A program made the translations under genes and the position numbers. The notes under the pieces are model-generated. The model saw only the letters and a list, made by a program, of their open reading frames with translations, had not been told where the DNA came from and ran no database searches. A stretch of DNA of 64,000 nucleotides from an uncultured SAR116 cluster alpha proteobacterium (GTDB taxonomy: Bacteria; Pseudomonadota; Alphaproteobacteria; Puniceispirillales; Marisalimonadaceae), in NCBI GenBank assembly GCA_902537945.1, contig CACBDG010000005.1, positions 1 to 64,000 on the forward strand, written 5' to 3'. Every line of letters starts with the position of its first letter. Positions within the stretch are counted from its first letter, which is position 1. This document shows, one piece after another, positions 27,538 through 38,051 of the stretch.

Positions 27538-28741
27538 TCTTGTTGTCTTTAAAACTTTCAATTTCATCTTCAGTATAACCTAAACCAGATAATATCTCAG
27601 TATTGTGTTCACCGAGTTTAGGCGCTCTTTTTATGTTCGCAGGTGTTTTGGAAAATTTCCAAGGAGTGCCGTGTACTTTCATATTTTTGTTTAGTTCTGG
27701 GTACCATACTTCGGTTACATAATTATTTTCTTTTATATTTGGATCATTAGATGCTTCAAGCATTGTATTAACATGGGTAGATATCATGTCAGCTTTTCTC
27801 AAGACTGATATCCAATTATCTCTGGTATCAGTTGAGAACAATTCAGCAAGTTTATTTAAAATTTCAGTTTTCTTTATTTCAGATTCAAATGCCAAACCAA
27901 GGTCAATAAGACCATTTTCTGTAAGAATATCAAAAAAGTTAAGAGCTTTCATTGCTTCTTGCCAGTCATCTGGGTCAAGTTGAAGTGCAAAAGGTTTACC
28001 ATTAATATCATTAAAACATGCTGCAATACCTGGCCTTTCTCTCGTTCCATTAATTCTAGCTCCAGTAATTGGTGGCCTGTTACTCCACATTGCTGTAGTC
28101 ATAGTCCAACCAAGAAGTCTAAAAGCACTCCCAACTAAAGAAGTTTCTAACTTTTGACCTTTTCCTGTTTTTTGAGCATTTATATATGCAGCTAAAATTC
28201 CTCCAAAAGTTAGTATTGCACAGCTCTCATCTGCAACTGAGGCTACCCCAGTTCTTAAATTATTTCCTGGAATTGAATATGCTTCAGCTAATCCACTTAA
28301 AGCTTGTCCCACAGCGTCGGTTCCTGGTAAATGTCTATCTGGGGCATCGGGTCCATAAGCAGAAACAGAAGCGTAAACTATTTTAGGATTAATTTTACTT
28401 AGAGTTTCATAATCAAAATTAAGTTTTTCAGCAACGCCTGGTCTAAAATTTTGACCAAATACATCGGCATCTTTTATTAAACTGTGAAGTATCTTTTGCC
28501 CGTTTTCTGACTTAAGATTTAGAGTTAAACTTTTAACTCCTCTGTTATTAGTCTCAAAAAATGATCCAATCTCTCCTTCTAAAAAACCTGAGTTACGATT
28601 GTTATCACCTTTACCTGGTGTTTCAATTTTAATTACTTCAGCACCAAGATCTGCCATTAACATGTAGGGGACAGTTCCAGCTTGTGCTGTTGAACATGCA
28701 ACTATTTTTAACCCAGAAAGAGCTCCATTTATTTCACTCAT
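27530..28741 (-). CDS. CaiB/BaiF family CoA transferase
   Basis: LMADLGAEVIKIETPGKGD...NNRGVKSLTLNLKSENG. Confidence 0.9.
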   Translation of the reverse strand: MSEINGALSGLKIVACSTAQAGTVPYMLMADLGAEVIKIETPGKGDNNRNSGFLEGEIGSFFETNNRGVKSLTLNLKSENGQKILHSLIKDADVFGQNFRPGVAEKLNFDYETLSKINPKIVYASVSAYGPDAPDRHLPGTDAVGQALSGLAEAYSIPGNNLRTGVASVADESCAILTFGGILAAYINAQKTGKGQKLETSLVGSAFRLLGWTMTTAMWSNRPPITGARINGTRERPGIAACFNDINGKPFALQLDPDDWQEAMKALNFFDILTENGLIDLGLAFESEIKKTEILNKLAELFSTDTRDNWISVLRKADMISTHVNTMLEASNDPNIKENNYVTEVWYPELNKNMKVHGTPWKFSKTPANIKRAPKLGEHNTEILSGLGYTEDEIESFKDNKII

Positions 28742-28749
28742 TTTGACCT

Positions 28750-29559
28750 CTAATTTTCCTCTAATTTTGGCATATTATATCTATCTTCTGGTTTAATCCA
28801 ACCTTTGAAGTTTGGTTTTCTTTTTTCTGCAAAGGCTCTTCTACTTTCCATTCTATCCTCAGTGTCGCCGTGAAGATGTAGTTTTTCAGCAAGGTCTGCG
28901 ATATTAGGACTGATTTTTGGTGCCATATGCTTCATCATATAAAGTGTGTTTACTCTTGCAGCAGGAGGAAGTGATAGTAGATGTTCTGCCATTGAATGAG
29001 CTTCACTCATAAGGTCTTTAACTTCGACTAAACGATTAATGAAACCAACTTGATGCATCCTTTCAGCAGAAATTCTATATCCAAAGGCCATTTCAGTTGC
29101 AACGGGATGTGGGAGATTGCCATAATGTCCATGATTATAACCGCCTAGAAGCCATCTTTTTGCTTCTGACATTTCAAAAATTGCTTCTTTTACAGCAATC
29201 CTAAGATCTGTTCTCTCAACTAACATAAACCCACCACCCATTGCATATCCGTTTACTGCTGCTATGACTGGTTTTTGAAGAGCACCTGTTTGAAATGGGT
29301 CAACTAAATTTTCTTCTACAAATTCTTTTGGGGATCCTGGAATGCCTCTATCAATAGATTCTTTCATATCTTCGCCTGCACAAAACCCTCTTCCAGTTCC
29401 TGTCAAAATTGCTACCTCTAGATCTTTATCCTCATGAAATCTATTAAAAGCTTCTGCCATTCCTTTTCTTATAACGGTGCTTAAAGCATTTAGTCTATCT
29501 GGACGATTTAATCTGATAGTAATTATTTGGCCATTAATTTCAGTTTCAACAAAACTCAT
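28750..29559 (-). CDS. Enoyl-CoA hydratase/isomerase
   Basis: LTGTGRGFCAGEDMKE...VIAAVNGYAMGGGF. Confidence 0.9.
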   Translation of the reverse strand: MSFVETEINGQIITIRLNRPDRLNALSTVIRKGMAEAFNRFHEDKDLEVAILTGTGRGFCAGEDMKESIDRGIPGSPKEFVEENLVDPFQTGALQKPVIAAVNGYAMGGGFMLVERTDLRIAVKEAIFEMSEAKRWLLGGYNHGHYGNLPHPVATEMAFGYRISAERMHQVGFINRLVEVKDLMSEAHSMAEHLLSLPPAARVNTLYMMKHMAPKISPNIADLAEKLHLHGDTEDRMESRRAFAEKRKPNFKGWIKPEDRYNMPKLEEN

Positions 29560-29681
29560 AGAGATGCTCCTAATTTTTTAAATCTTCAAAGCCTAATTTA
29601 TATACTAAAAAATCTTGCAAGTCATGGATATTAAATCATAATAAAATTTAGATTTTAGAAAATTATTATTTGGGGGGCGCA

Positions 29682-30791
29682 ATGAAAACTAGAGCTGCAG
29701 TTGCTGTGGAGGCAGGAAAACCGCTTGAAATTATGGATGTGGATCTTGAAGGGCCTCGTTCTGGTGAAGTTTTAGTAGAAATTAAAGCAACAGGTATATG
29801 TCATACTGATGAATTCACACTTTCTGGTGATGATCCTGAAGGACTTTTCCCAGCAATCTTGGGGCACGAAGGGGCAGGTTTAGTCAGGGAAGTTGGTAAT
29901 GGTGTAAAATCGCTTATGGAAGGTGATCATGTAATTCCTCTTTACACACCAGAATGCAGAGAGTGTGAGTATTGTTTGCATCCAAAGACTAATTTATGTC
30001 AGGCAATAAGAGTTACCCAAGGTAAGGGTGTAATGCCAGATGGCACTAGTAGATTTTCTATTAATGGAAAACCAATATTGCATTATATGGGAACATCTAC
30101 TTTTTCAAATTACACTGTAGTTCCTGAAATTGCTCTTGCTAAAGTAAACAAAAAAGCTCCTTTTGATAAAATTTGTTATATTGGTTGTGGTGTAACCACA
30201 GGTATTGGAGCAGTTATCAATACAGCAAAGGCAACTGCAGGTTGTAACGCAGTAGTTTTTGGTTTAGGCGGAATTGGGCTCAACGTCATTCAAGGTTTGA
30301 GAATGATAGGAGCAAATATGATAGTTGGTGTCGACATGAATAATAAAAAAGAGTCTTGGGGTAAAAAGTTCGGTATGACACATTTTGTTAATCCGTCCGA
30401 GGTAGAAGGTGACTTGGTAAATTACTTGGTTGATCTTACAGGTGGTGGTGCAGACTACTCTTTTGAATGCATTGGGAATGTCAACGTAATGAGACAAGCT
30501 TTAGAGTGTGCACATAAAGGTTGGGGAGAGAGCATAATAATTGGAGTCGCTGGAGCGGGGCAAGAAATTAAAACTAGACCTTTCCAGTTAGTTACGGGTA
30601 GGAGCTGGAAAGGAACAGCTTTTGGAGGAGCAAGGGGAAGAACCGACGTTCCTAAAATTGTGGAATGGTATCTTCAAGGAAAAATTGATATTGATCCAAT
30701 GATTACGCATAACTTAAAATTAGAAGATATCAACAAAGGTTTTGATTTGATGCATGCAGGTGAATCAATAAGATCAGTTGTAGTTTTTTAA
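29682..30791 (+). CDS. frmA: S-(hydroxymethyl)glutathione dehydrogenase / class III ADH
   Basis: [63 protein letters not shown] at 29682. Confidence 0.93.
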   Translation: MKTRAAVAVEAGKPLEIMDVDLEGPRSGEVLVEIKATGICHTDEFTLSGDDPEGLFPAILGHEGAGLVREVGNGVKSLMEGDHVIPLYTPECRECEYCLHPKTNLCQAIRVTQGKGVMPDGTSRFSINGKPILHYMGTSTFSNYTVVPEIALAKVNKKAPFDKICYIGCGVTTGIGAVINTAKATAGCNAVVFGLGGIGLNVIQGLRMIGANMIVGVDMNNKKESWGKKFGMTHFVNPSEVEGDLVNYLVDLTGGGADYSFECIGNVNVMRQALECAHKGWGESIIIGVAGAGQEIKTRPFQLVTGRSWKGTAFGGARGRTDVPKIVEWYLQGKIDIDPMITHNLKLEDINKGFDLMHAGESIRSVVVF

Positions 30792-31615
30792 TGAAAAATA
30801 TATCTGAAGCATTTTCATTTGAGGGTAAACAATTAGTCTGTAGTCATCAGTCTATGGTTAATAATTGCGAAATGACTTTTGCGGTTTTCATCCCTCCAAA
30901 GATAAAAAATCCTCCAGTCTTGTGGTATCTATCTGGTTTGACTTGCAGTCACTTAAACGTAATGGAAAAAGGTGAGTATAGAAAAAAAGCAGCTGAATTA
31001 GGCATGGCAATCGTTTGTCCTGACACAAGTCCTAGGGGCGAAAATATACCCGACGAAAAAGATAATTGGCAATTTGGTAGTGGGGCTGGTTTTTATTTAG
31101 ATGCAACAGAATCGCCCTATGACAAAAACTATAATATGTATAGTTATATAATTGATGAACTTCCAAGTGTTATTGAAAATCATTTTGATTTTGATATGTC
31201 TAGACAAAGTATTTTTGGTCACTCAATGGGTGGACACGGAGCTATTATAATGGCTTTAAGAAATCCAAATAAATTTAAAAGTTGTTCTGCCTTTGCCCCA
31301 ATTGTAGAACCATCGACAGCCAGTTGGTCTAGTGAGGCTTTTAAAAAATATATTGGTTTAGACCAAACTAATTGGAAAATATATGACAGTGTAGCTTTAG
31401 TTAAAAAGGGTTATCATTTCCCTGAAATTCTTGTTGACCAAGGAGATGCCGATAGTTTTTTAGAAGATGGGTTAAGGCCATGGCTATTAGAGGATGCGTG
31501 TAAAAACACAAATATTAATTTAAAACTTAGAATGCAACCAAATTACGATCATTCATATTATTTTATTTCAACCTTTATGGCAGATCATTTAATTTGGCAT
31601 AGAGAGAGAATCTAA
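30791..31615 (+). CDS. fghA: S-formylglutathione hydrolase
   Basis: LWYLSGLTCSHLNVMEKGEYRKKAAELGMAIVCPDTSPRG...FGHSMGGHGAI; overlaps the frmA stop. Confidence 0.93.
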   Translation: MKNISEAFSFEGKQLVCSHQSMVNNCEMTFAVFIPPKIKNPPVLWYLSGLTCSHLNVMEKGEYRKKAAELGMAIVCPDTSPRGENIPDEKDNWQFGSGAGFYLDATESPYDKNYNMYSYIIDELPSVIENHFDFDMSRQSIFGHSMGGHGAIIMALRNPNKFKSCSAFAPIVEPSTASWSSEAFKKYIGLDQTNWKIYDSVALVKKGYHFPEILVDQGDADSFLEDGLRPWLLEDACKNTNINLKLRMQPNYDHSYYFISTFMADHLIWHRERI

Positions 31616-31617
31616 AA

Positions 31618-32034
31618 TTATTTTTGTGGAATAGAATAAGTAAGTGAAGCGTGGGCAACAGGCTCGTCAATGTCTTCTGAATAAATTAAAACATCTCCTA
31701 CACTTAAAGTTTTTCCTAATTTTAAAATTCTTGCTTTACTAGTTAAATTTTTCTCATTCGGTTTTCTTAAAAAATTTATTGAACAATTAGTTGTAACAGT
31801 AAGACTTTTAGGTCCTATAATACTTAAAGTTGCTAAATAAAAAGTTACATCTGCCAATAAAAACATTGTTGGTCCTGAAACTGTCGACCCTGGTCTCAAA
31901 TGTTCTTCAGTAATATACATTAACATTGAAAAAAACTGATTACTTACATTTAATATCTTGAAGTTTTTACTTACTTGAGGAAATTCTTTATTTAAAAATT
32001 TATCAAGGCTTTCTTTTGTCATCAATTGTTGCAT
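31618..32034 (-). CDS. Hotdog thioesterase (PaaI family)
   Basis: LRPGSTVSGPTMFLLADVTFYLATLSIIGPKSLTVTTNCSINFLRKP. Confidence 0.8.
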   Translation of the reverse strand: MQQLMTKESLDKFLNKEFPQVSKNFKILNVSNQFFSMLMYITEEHLRPGSTVSGPTMFLLADVTFYLATLSIIGPKSLTVTTNCSINFLRKPNEKNLTSKARILKLGKTLSVGDVLIYSEDIDEPVAHASLTYSIPQK

Positions 32035-32038
32035 TATT

Positions 32039-33394
32039 TTAAGGTAACTTTCTATTGTCTAAAAGTCTCTGTGCCATAATAGGAGCCGCTCCTAAGTAAT
32101 TAGATGGATCTATAATTTTAAACAAATCTTGCTCATTAAAAAAGTTCGAAATTTCTTTATTTTTTAACAACGTATCTACAAATGATATGTTTTTTTTGAT
32201 TGATTCTCTACAACAGTCATAAACTAAGTCGTGTGCAATTTGTCTTCCCATCTTGTGAGCGAGGACCATCATAACAGACTCTGCAACAATTAACCCATTG
32301 GTTTTATATATATTTTCTTTCATTTTTTCAGGTGAAACTTCTAAACCTTCTAAAAGATACTTAGCTGAGTTGAAAGATGAAGAAGCAATTAAAAAGGCAT
32401 TAGGTATTGCATGCCATTCTACATGCCATTGACCTGTGGCTCTTTCATGATCAAGGACCATAGCATCTAGCATAGAAGAATGATGTTCTCTTAGTAGTTT
32501 TGAACAAGCGAGTATTACTTCAGAAGAAATAGGATTTCTTTTTTGAGGCATTGTTGAAGAAGAGCCCCGTCCGTGAAGATATGGTTCAGCCACTTCTTGT
32601 GTCTCTGTTTGCATCATTAACATTACATCATAAGCTATTTTACCAAGTGATGCGGCGACCATTGCAAGCCAACCAGTTACTTCACAAAAATTATCTCTAA
32701 TTGAATGCCAACTAACGTCAGGTACATTCAGATCCAATTCTTCTGCAAGAGTTGACTGTGTCTTAAGACCATTATGTTCTCCTAAAGAAGCAAGTGTTCC
32801 TGCTGCTCCAAAAAATGAAACATTGAAAATACGTTTCTTTATTTCTTCTAGTCTTTTGTGATGCCTATCTATTCCAGATAACCAAGTAGATGCCTTGTAA
32901 CCAAATGATATAGGTAAAGCATGTTGCAAATGTGTTCTACCAGCCATAGGTGTTTTGATATGATGCTCAACAATTTTTTCTAAAGCATCTGAAATTGACT
33001 TTAGGTCTTTAGATAATAATTCAAGACCCTTTCTAATTTGAAGGACATCTGCTGTGTCCATAATATCTTGTGTTGTAGCGCCCCAATGACAAAATTGTCC
33101 AAAGTTGCCTTCAACTTTTTCACTTAGTTGTTCTACTATTGGAAGAATTGGATATCCAACTATAGATGTTCTTTTTTCAAGTTTCTCCCAATCAATCATA
33201 TCAACTTTTGCTGCTTGGGTTATTTTTTCCCCAGCGTCTTTTGGTATAATATTCAACTTTGACTGTGATCTTGCTAAAGCCGCTTCTACATCTAAATATA
33301 ACTGTGTAGTACTCTGATCAGAAAATAAGAAATGCATTTCTTTAGTACCAAACATTTCTCCCCATATTTTTGAATTTGTTACTAAAGCAGGCAT
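32039..33394 (-). CDS. Fumarase/aspartase superfamily lyase (adenylosuccinate lyase / PcaB-like)
   Basis: GSSTMPQKRNPISSE signature; GATTQDIMDTA. Confidence 0.85.
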   Translation of the reverse strand: MPALVTNSKIWGEMFGTKEMHFLFSDQSTTQLYLDVEAALARSQSKLNIIPKDAGEKITQAAKVDMIDWEKLEKRTSIVGYPILPIVEQLSEKVEGNFGQFCHWGATTQDIMDTADVLQIRKGLELLSKDLKSISDALEKIVEHHIKTPMAGRTHLQHALPISFGYKASTWLSGIDRHHKRLEEIKKRIFNVSFFGAAGTLASLGEHNGLKTQSTLAEELDLNVPDVSWHSIRDNFCEVTGWLAMVAASLGKIAYDVMLMMQTETQEVAEPYLHGRGSSSTMPQKRNPISSEVILACSKLLREHHSSMLDAMVLDHERATGQWHVEWHAIPNAFLIASSSFNSAKYLLEGLEVSPEKMKENIYKTNGLIVAESVMMVLAHKMGRQIAHDLVYDCCRESIKKNISFVDTLLKNKEISNFFNEQDLFKIIDPSNYLGAAPIMAQRLLDNRKLP

Positions 33395-33412
33395 TTTATA
33401 TTTCCTATAATT

Positions 33413-34204
33413 TTAATTTTGATACCAAGATGCAGTTCTTTTCTCAAGAAAACTATTTAGGCCCTCTTTTGCTTCATCAGTCATCCTTTTTTGAGAATGT
33501 TCAAAAACAAGTTCGTCAAATTTTTCATCTGATAACATTAAACCACCTTCAATTAAAGTTCTTCTTTTTGTAGCTTCTAGTGCATCTGGAGCGCACATTA
33601 ACAAATCCTCAATAACCGGTTTAACTGCATTTTCAAGGTCACCGGTTCTACAAACTTGGTGAACTAAACCCATTTCCTTGGCTTGACTAGCATTAAAACG
33701 CTCACATGTAAGAGCATATCTTCTTACATTTCTCACCCCAATACTTGCGTTTAAATGAGGTATTATTATTCCTGCCATTACACCCCATTTAGCTTCAGAA
33801 ATAGAAAAGATAGCATCTTCACTAGCTATTACTATATCAGCTGCTGCTGCAATTCCTGTTCCACCTCCAAAGCATCCTCCATGGATCAAGGCAATTGTTG
33901 GTTTAGGGAACTTTGTAAGACCTTGAATCGCTGAAGCTGTTTTCCTTGAAACCTGTATATTTTCTTTTTGACTAAGATTACCAATTTCTTTAAGCCATTG
34001 TAAGTCAGCTCCTGCTTGAAAATGTTTTCCATTACCTTTAATTATGACTACTCTTACGGAACTATCTTTATATAAAGTTTCAAAGGTTTTGATTAATTCA
34101 ATAATCATATCGCCGTTATATGCATTATTTCTCTCCGGACGGTTTAAAATAACTTCAGCAATTCCTCTGTCATTTACACTTGTTAATACAATATTTTCAC
34201 TCAT
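33413..34204 (-). CDS. Enoyl-CoA hydratase/isomerase
   Basis: IIKGNGKHFQAGADLQWLKE...TIALIHGGCFGGGTGIAAAADI. Confidence 0.9.
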   Translation of the reverse strand: MSENIVLTSVNDRGIAEVILNRPERNNAYNGDMIIELIKTFETLYKDSSVRVVIIKGNGKHFQAGADLQWLKEIGNLSQKENIQVSRKTASAIQGLTKFPKPTIALIHGGCFGGGTGIAAAADIVIASEDAIFSISEAKWGVMAGIIIPHLNASIGVRNVRRYALTCERFNASQAKEMGLVHQVCRTGDLENAVKPVIEDLLMCAPDALEATKRRTLIEGGLMLSDEKFDELVFEHSQKRMTDEAKEGLNSFLEKRTASWYQN

Positions 34205-34240
34205 TTCTGGTCCTTCTATTCTTTTACTTTAAATACAATT

Positions 34241-34585
34241 TTAATTTTCTAAATCTAGTGCTGTTATTGATGCATCTTTAATTGAGAATGCCCTGAGTCT
34301 TATAAAAACATTAAATTTATTTTGTAAAATTTTACCAATTCTTTTTAAACATTTATTTCTTTTGTTTATATTTCTAGTCTCTTTATCTCTAAACTTCAAT
34401 TCACCAAAGATTTTATAATTTGAGGAAATTATTTTGCTCTGCACCCATATAATTTGACAGTTGTTTTTTTTAGCCTCTAACTCTTCTTCAATAATATCTA
34501 TTATAATTTTTTCTACTGCTTTAATCGAAGAAATTTTAAAAGTATTTTCTAAGATTTCATCTATATGTAAAATTAAAGAAGGCAT
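34241..34585 (-). CDS. Tautomerase / 5-carboxymethyl-2-hydroxymuconate isomerase-like protein
   Basis: 114 aa beginning MPSLILHIDEIL with CHMI-like layout; weak by-eye match. Confidence 0.4.
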   Translation of the reverse strand: MPSLILHIDEILENTFKISSIKAVEKIIIDIIEEELEAKKNNCQIIWVQSKIISSNYKIFGELKFRDKETRNINKRNKCLKRIGKILQNKFNVFIRLRAFSIKDASITALDLEN

Positions 34586-34683
34586 TTTGAAGTTCCTATC
34601 ATATAAATATTTTATTAATTGATATTAATATAATTTTTATATTTAATAGTTTCAAATATTCAAAAAAATAAAAGGTTCATCAA

Positions 34684-35541
34684 ATGGAAAATGAAGCGCT
34701 TGATATTAATCATTTAAATAAATGGTTAGGTAATATAGAGACTGTAATAGATTACCTCACACCAATTGTTGAACAGAGATACAGAGCAACATTAAATATT
34801 GATCCAGGTGATCCTAAAATTGGGGAGGATGCAACCTCAGGTTTGCATTGGATGTTAGGATGGGATTTAAAAAAAAATGATGAACTTGGTGTTGACTCTC
34901 ATCCTGCTAGAGGTGATTTTTTGCCTCCAGTCCCACTTCCAAGAAGAATGTGGGCAGGCAGTCAGATCAAAGTAATTAAACCTCTAAGAGTAGGTGATAA
35001 AGTAATAAAAAAATCTAAGGTAGCTGACATAAAACTAAAGGAAGGTAGGACAGGACAGCTTTGTTTTGTTACTGCAGAGTATGAATTTTTAGTTAATGAA
35101 GAGGTAAGATTACATGAACTTCATAATATTGTTTACAGAGATGTAACTAAAGCAGGTGGTGGTTCTGGTGTGTCAGACACAATACCTGAAGATGCAGATT
35201 ATACAGAAACTATTTTTATGCATCCAACTATTTTGTTCCGTTATTCTGCAATTGGTTTTGTGGGTCATAGGATACATTATGACTATCCATATACTAAAAA
35301 TGAAGAGAACTATCCAGATTTAATTGTTCATGGTCCCTTGCAAGCTACTTTTTTATTAAGGGCAGCTGAAAAGCTTAAAGGTAAGACTGTAACATCATTT
35401 AGTCATAAAGTTATGGCCCCTGTTTTTGCAAATAGCGATTATATCATTGGTGCAAAGGAAAATACTGATGGAAGTGTTAGTTGTTGGGGTGCAGTAAAGG
35501 GTTCAGGAATGACCATGCAAGCTGAAGCAAGTTTTGAATAG
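34684..35541 (+). CDS. MaoC/FAS1-like dehydratase (mesaconyl-C4-CoA hydratase-like)
   Basis: GLHWMLGWDLKKNDELGVDSHPARGDFLPPVPLPRRMWAGSQIKVIKPLRVGD...HPTILFRYSAIGFVGHRIHYDYPYT. Confidence 0.85.
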   Translation: MENEALDINHLNKWLGNIETVIDYLTPIVEQRYRATLNIDPGDPKIGEDATSGLHWMLGWDLKKNDELGVDSHPARGDFLPPVPLPRRMWAGSQIKVIKPLRVGDKVIKKSKVADIKLKEGRTGQLCFVTAEYEFLVNEEVRLHELHNIVYRDVTKAGGGSGVSDTIPEDADYTETIFMHPTILFRYSAIGFVGHRIHYDYPYTKNEENYPDLIVHGPLQATFLLRAAEKLKGKTVTSFSHKVMAPVFANSDYIIGAKENTDGSVSCWGAVKGSGMTMQAEASFE

Positions 35542-35561
35542 TTTTAGGGGAGGGATAGATT

Positions 35562-36881
35562 ATGTCGATTACAAAATTATTTGGTAGTTATGGATTTAAT
35601 ACTAAATTTGACAGTTTCAATGATGAAATGAAGTTTTTTGCCAAGATGTCAATACTAGATTGGTGTGGAGTAGCCTATGCAGCAAAACAAGAACCGGTTT
35701 CAAAAATAGTTTCTGAAATGGTTAAAGAAGAAAATGGCGTTAATCAAGCACGAGTGATTTCAACTGGATATAACGTTTCATCTAGAGGCGCAGCTTTAGC
35801 TAATGGAGCTACTGGTCATGCATTAGATTATGATGATACTCATTTTCTTTTTGTGGGTCATCCAACTTCAAGTGCATTACCAACTGCTCTAGCCTTAGGC
35901 GAAGAATTAGAATTATCTATGGAAGATTTATTACTTGCTTATATGGCTGGAGTTGAAGTCTCTACTAGAATTGGTCATATCTTAGGCTATTCTCATTATA
36001 ACGCAGGGTTCCATCAAACTGCTACAAGTGGATCATTTGGTGCAACAATTGTTGCATCAAAATTACTTAATTTGAGCGAGGACCAGACAATAAACGCGCT
36101 TGGTTTGGTTTCAACAAGAGCGTCTGGAATTAAATCCCAATTTGGTACTATGGGTAAACCATATCATGCTGGAATGGCTGCTTCAAACGGTATTGAGGCT
36201 GCCAAATTATCTAAACTTGGGTTTGTCTCAAGACAAGATGGTATTGAGTGTGATCAAGGTTTTTTTCAAACTCATGGTTGGGATAACAAAACTCCTACAA
36301 GAGCTGTAGAAAATTTAGGAACAGACTTCCTGTTTCCTGAAATAAAGTATAAATTTCATGCCTGTTGTCATGGTTTACATTCTTTCCTGGAAGCACTTGA
36401 GGAATTAAAACAAGAAAACAACTTTAATCCTGAATCAATTGAAGAAATTGCAATTGAAACTAATCCTTCTTGGCTTAAAGTTTGTAATATTCAAGAACCT
36501 AAAACTGGTTTGGAGTCAAAATTTTCATATAAATTAACAGCAGCCATGTCAATTTATGGTAAAGATACAGCTGACTTAAGGACGTATAACGATGATATAT
36601 GTTTTGATGAAAAGATTAATAATGTTAGGGATAAGGTAACGGTTATACCTAATGATAAATTAACTAATACTCAGTCTTTAATTTCTATTAAAGATGGAAC
36701 TAGAGATATTAAAAATAAACATGATTTATCAGACAAGATTGATCAAAATATTTTGGAAAATAAAATTGTTAACAAATCTGCCTCATTGCTATCAAAAAAT
36801 AAATCTCATGAAATTTCTAAAATATTAAACGCACCATCTGAAAGTAAAGTTGTCTCTTTAGTAGATTGTTTGGTTAGCTAA
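35562..36881 (+). CDS. MmgE/PrpD family protein
   Basis: ALANGATGHALDYDDTHF...GFHQTATSGSFGATIVASKLL...KPYHAGMAASNG. Confidence 0.9.
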   Translation: MSITKLFGSYGFNTKFDSFNDEMKFFAKMSILDWCGVAYAAKQEPVSKIVSEMVKEENGVNQARVISTGYNVSSRGAALANGATGHALDYDDTHFLFVGHPTSSALPTALALGEELELSMEDLLLAYMAGVEVSTRIGHILGYSHYNAGFHQTATSGSFGATIVASKLLNLSEDQTINALGLVSTRASGIKSQFGTMGKPYHAGMAASNGIEAAKLSKLGFVSRQDGIECDQGFFQTHGWDNKTPTRAVENLGTDFLFPEIKYKFHACCHGLHSFLEALEELKQENNFNPESIEEIAIETNPSWLKVCNIQEPKTGLESKFSYKLTAAMSIYGKDTADLRTYNDDICFDEKINNVRDKVTVIPNDKLTNTQSLISIKDGTRDIKNKHDLSDKIDQNILENKIVNKSASLLSKNKSHEISKILNAPSESKVVSLVDCLVS

Positions 36882-38035
36882 TGGAAAAACAAAATTCCGG
36901 AAAGGATTTAGAGGGTTTATTAGTCGTAACAGTTGAGCAAGCTGTGGCAGCCCCTTACACATCGTGTAGACTGGCAGATGCAGGTGCCAGAGTTATAAAA
37001 GTTGAGAGACCGGAAGGTGATTTTGCTAGAAACTACGATAGCAATGCACTTGGAAATAGTGCTTATTTTGTTTGGTTGAATAGAGGAAAAGAGTCAGTTG
37101 CTTTGGATCTTAAAAACAGTAAAGATTTTAAAATTTTTGAGAAAATTATTTCACAATCAGATATTTTAATTCAAAATTTAGCACCAGGTGCATTTGATCG
37201 TCTTGGTTTAAATTTAGATGAATTGAGAAAAAAACATCCATCTTTAATTACATGTTCTATTTCTGGATTTGGAGAAGAAGGCCCATATAAAAACCAAAAA
37301 GCTTATGACATGTTAATTCAAGCTGAAACTGGTGTTATTGATATAACTGGTCTTCCAGATAAAGATGGGGTTGATGGAAGAGCAAAGGTTGGCCCATCAG
37401 TCTGTGATATATCTGCCGGAATGACAGCTTACCAGGCAATTTTGCAAGCACTTATCAAGAGAAGTATTAATGGAAAAGGTAGACACATATCAGTCTCTAT
37501 GTTTAATTCTCTCGCAGATTGGATGAACCCTTTCTATCTAGGTTATGTTTATAATAAAAAAATCCCAAAAAGAAACGGCATGACCCATCCAATAATCGTT
37601 CCCTATGGTGCATATAATTGCAAGGATAATTTGACTATTTTAATTGCTATACAAAATGATAGAGAATGGGTGAAATTATGTAAAATTGTATTAGATGACG
37701 AAACTATGGTTAATGACACTCGCTTTAAAACTAACTCAGATCGTGTTGCCAATCGAGAATTAATAGAAAAAATCATTCAAAATAAATTTATTACTTTTGA
37801 ACGTGAGGCATTAATTAAAAAACTTGAAGAAGCAAGCGTTGCTTACGGAAGAATATCTGACATGGAACAATTAAAAAACCATCCTCAAAACAATTTCTTA
37901 GAAATTGAAACCAAAAACGGCAAAGTAAAGGTCTTAGGTCCAGGCGCAATACATGACAACTTTATACCAAAAGTGAATAAGATGCCTGAACTAGATGAGC
38001 ATGGGAAAAAAATTAGAACTGAATTTAGTTCTTAA
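36881..38035 (+). CDS. CaiB/BaiF family CoA transferase
   Basis: VEQAVAAPYTSCRLADAGARVIKVERPEGDFAR. Confidence 0.92.
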   Translation: MEKQNSGKDLEGLLVVTVEQAVAAPYTSCRLADAGARVIKVERPEGDFARNYDSNALGNSAYFVWLNRGKESVALDLKNSKDFKIFEKIISQSDILIQNLAPGAFDRLGLNLDELRKKHPSLITCSISGFGEEGPYKNQKAYDMLIQAETGVIDITGLPDKDGVDGRAKVGPSVCDISAGMTAYQAILQALIKRSINGKGRHISVSMFNSLADWMNPFYLGYVYNKKIPKRNGMTHPIIVPYGAYNCKDNLTILIAIQNDREWVKLCKIVLDDETMVNDTRFKTNSDRVANRELIEKIIQNKFITFEREALIKKLEEASVAYGRISDMEQLKNHPQNNFLEIETKNGKVKVLGPGAIHDNFIPKVNKMPELDEHGKKIRTEFSS

Positions 38036-38051
38036 AAAATAGGAGGTAAAT

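Noticed and set aside
34613-34630. Inverted repeat TATTAAT-TGAT-ATTAATA in the divergent region between the tautomerase and MaoC operons
   Set aside because: Arms are AT-only in a very AT-rich gap; expected by chance and no adjacent regulator gene.
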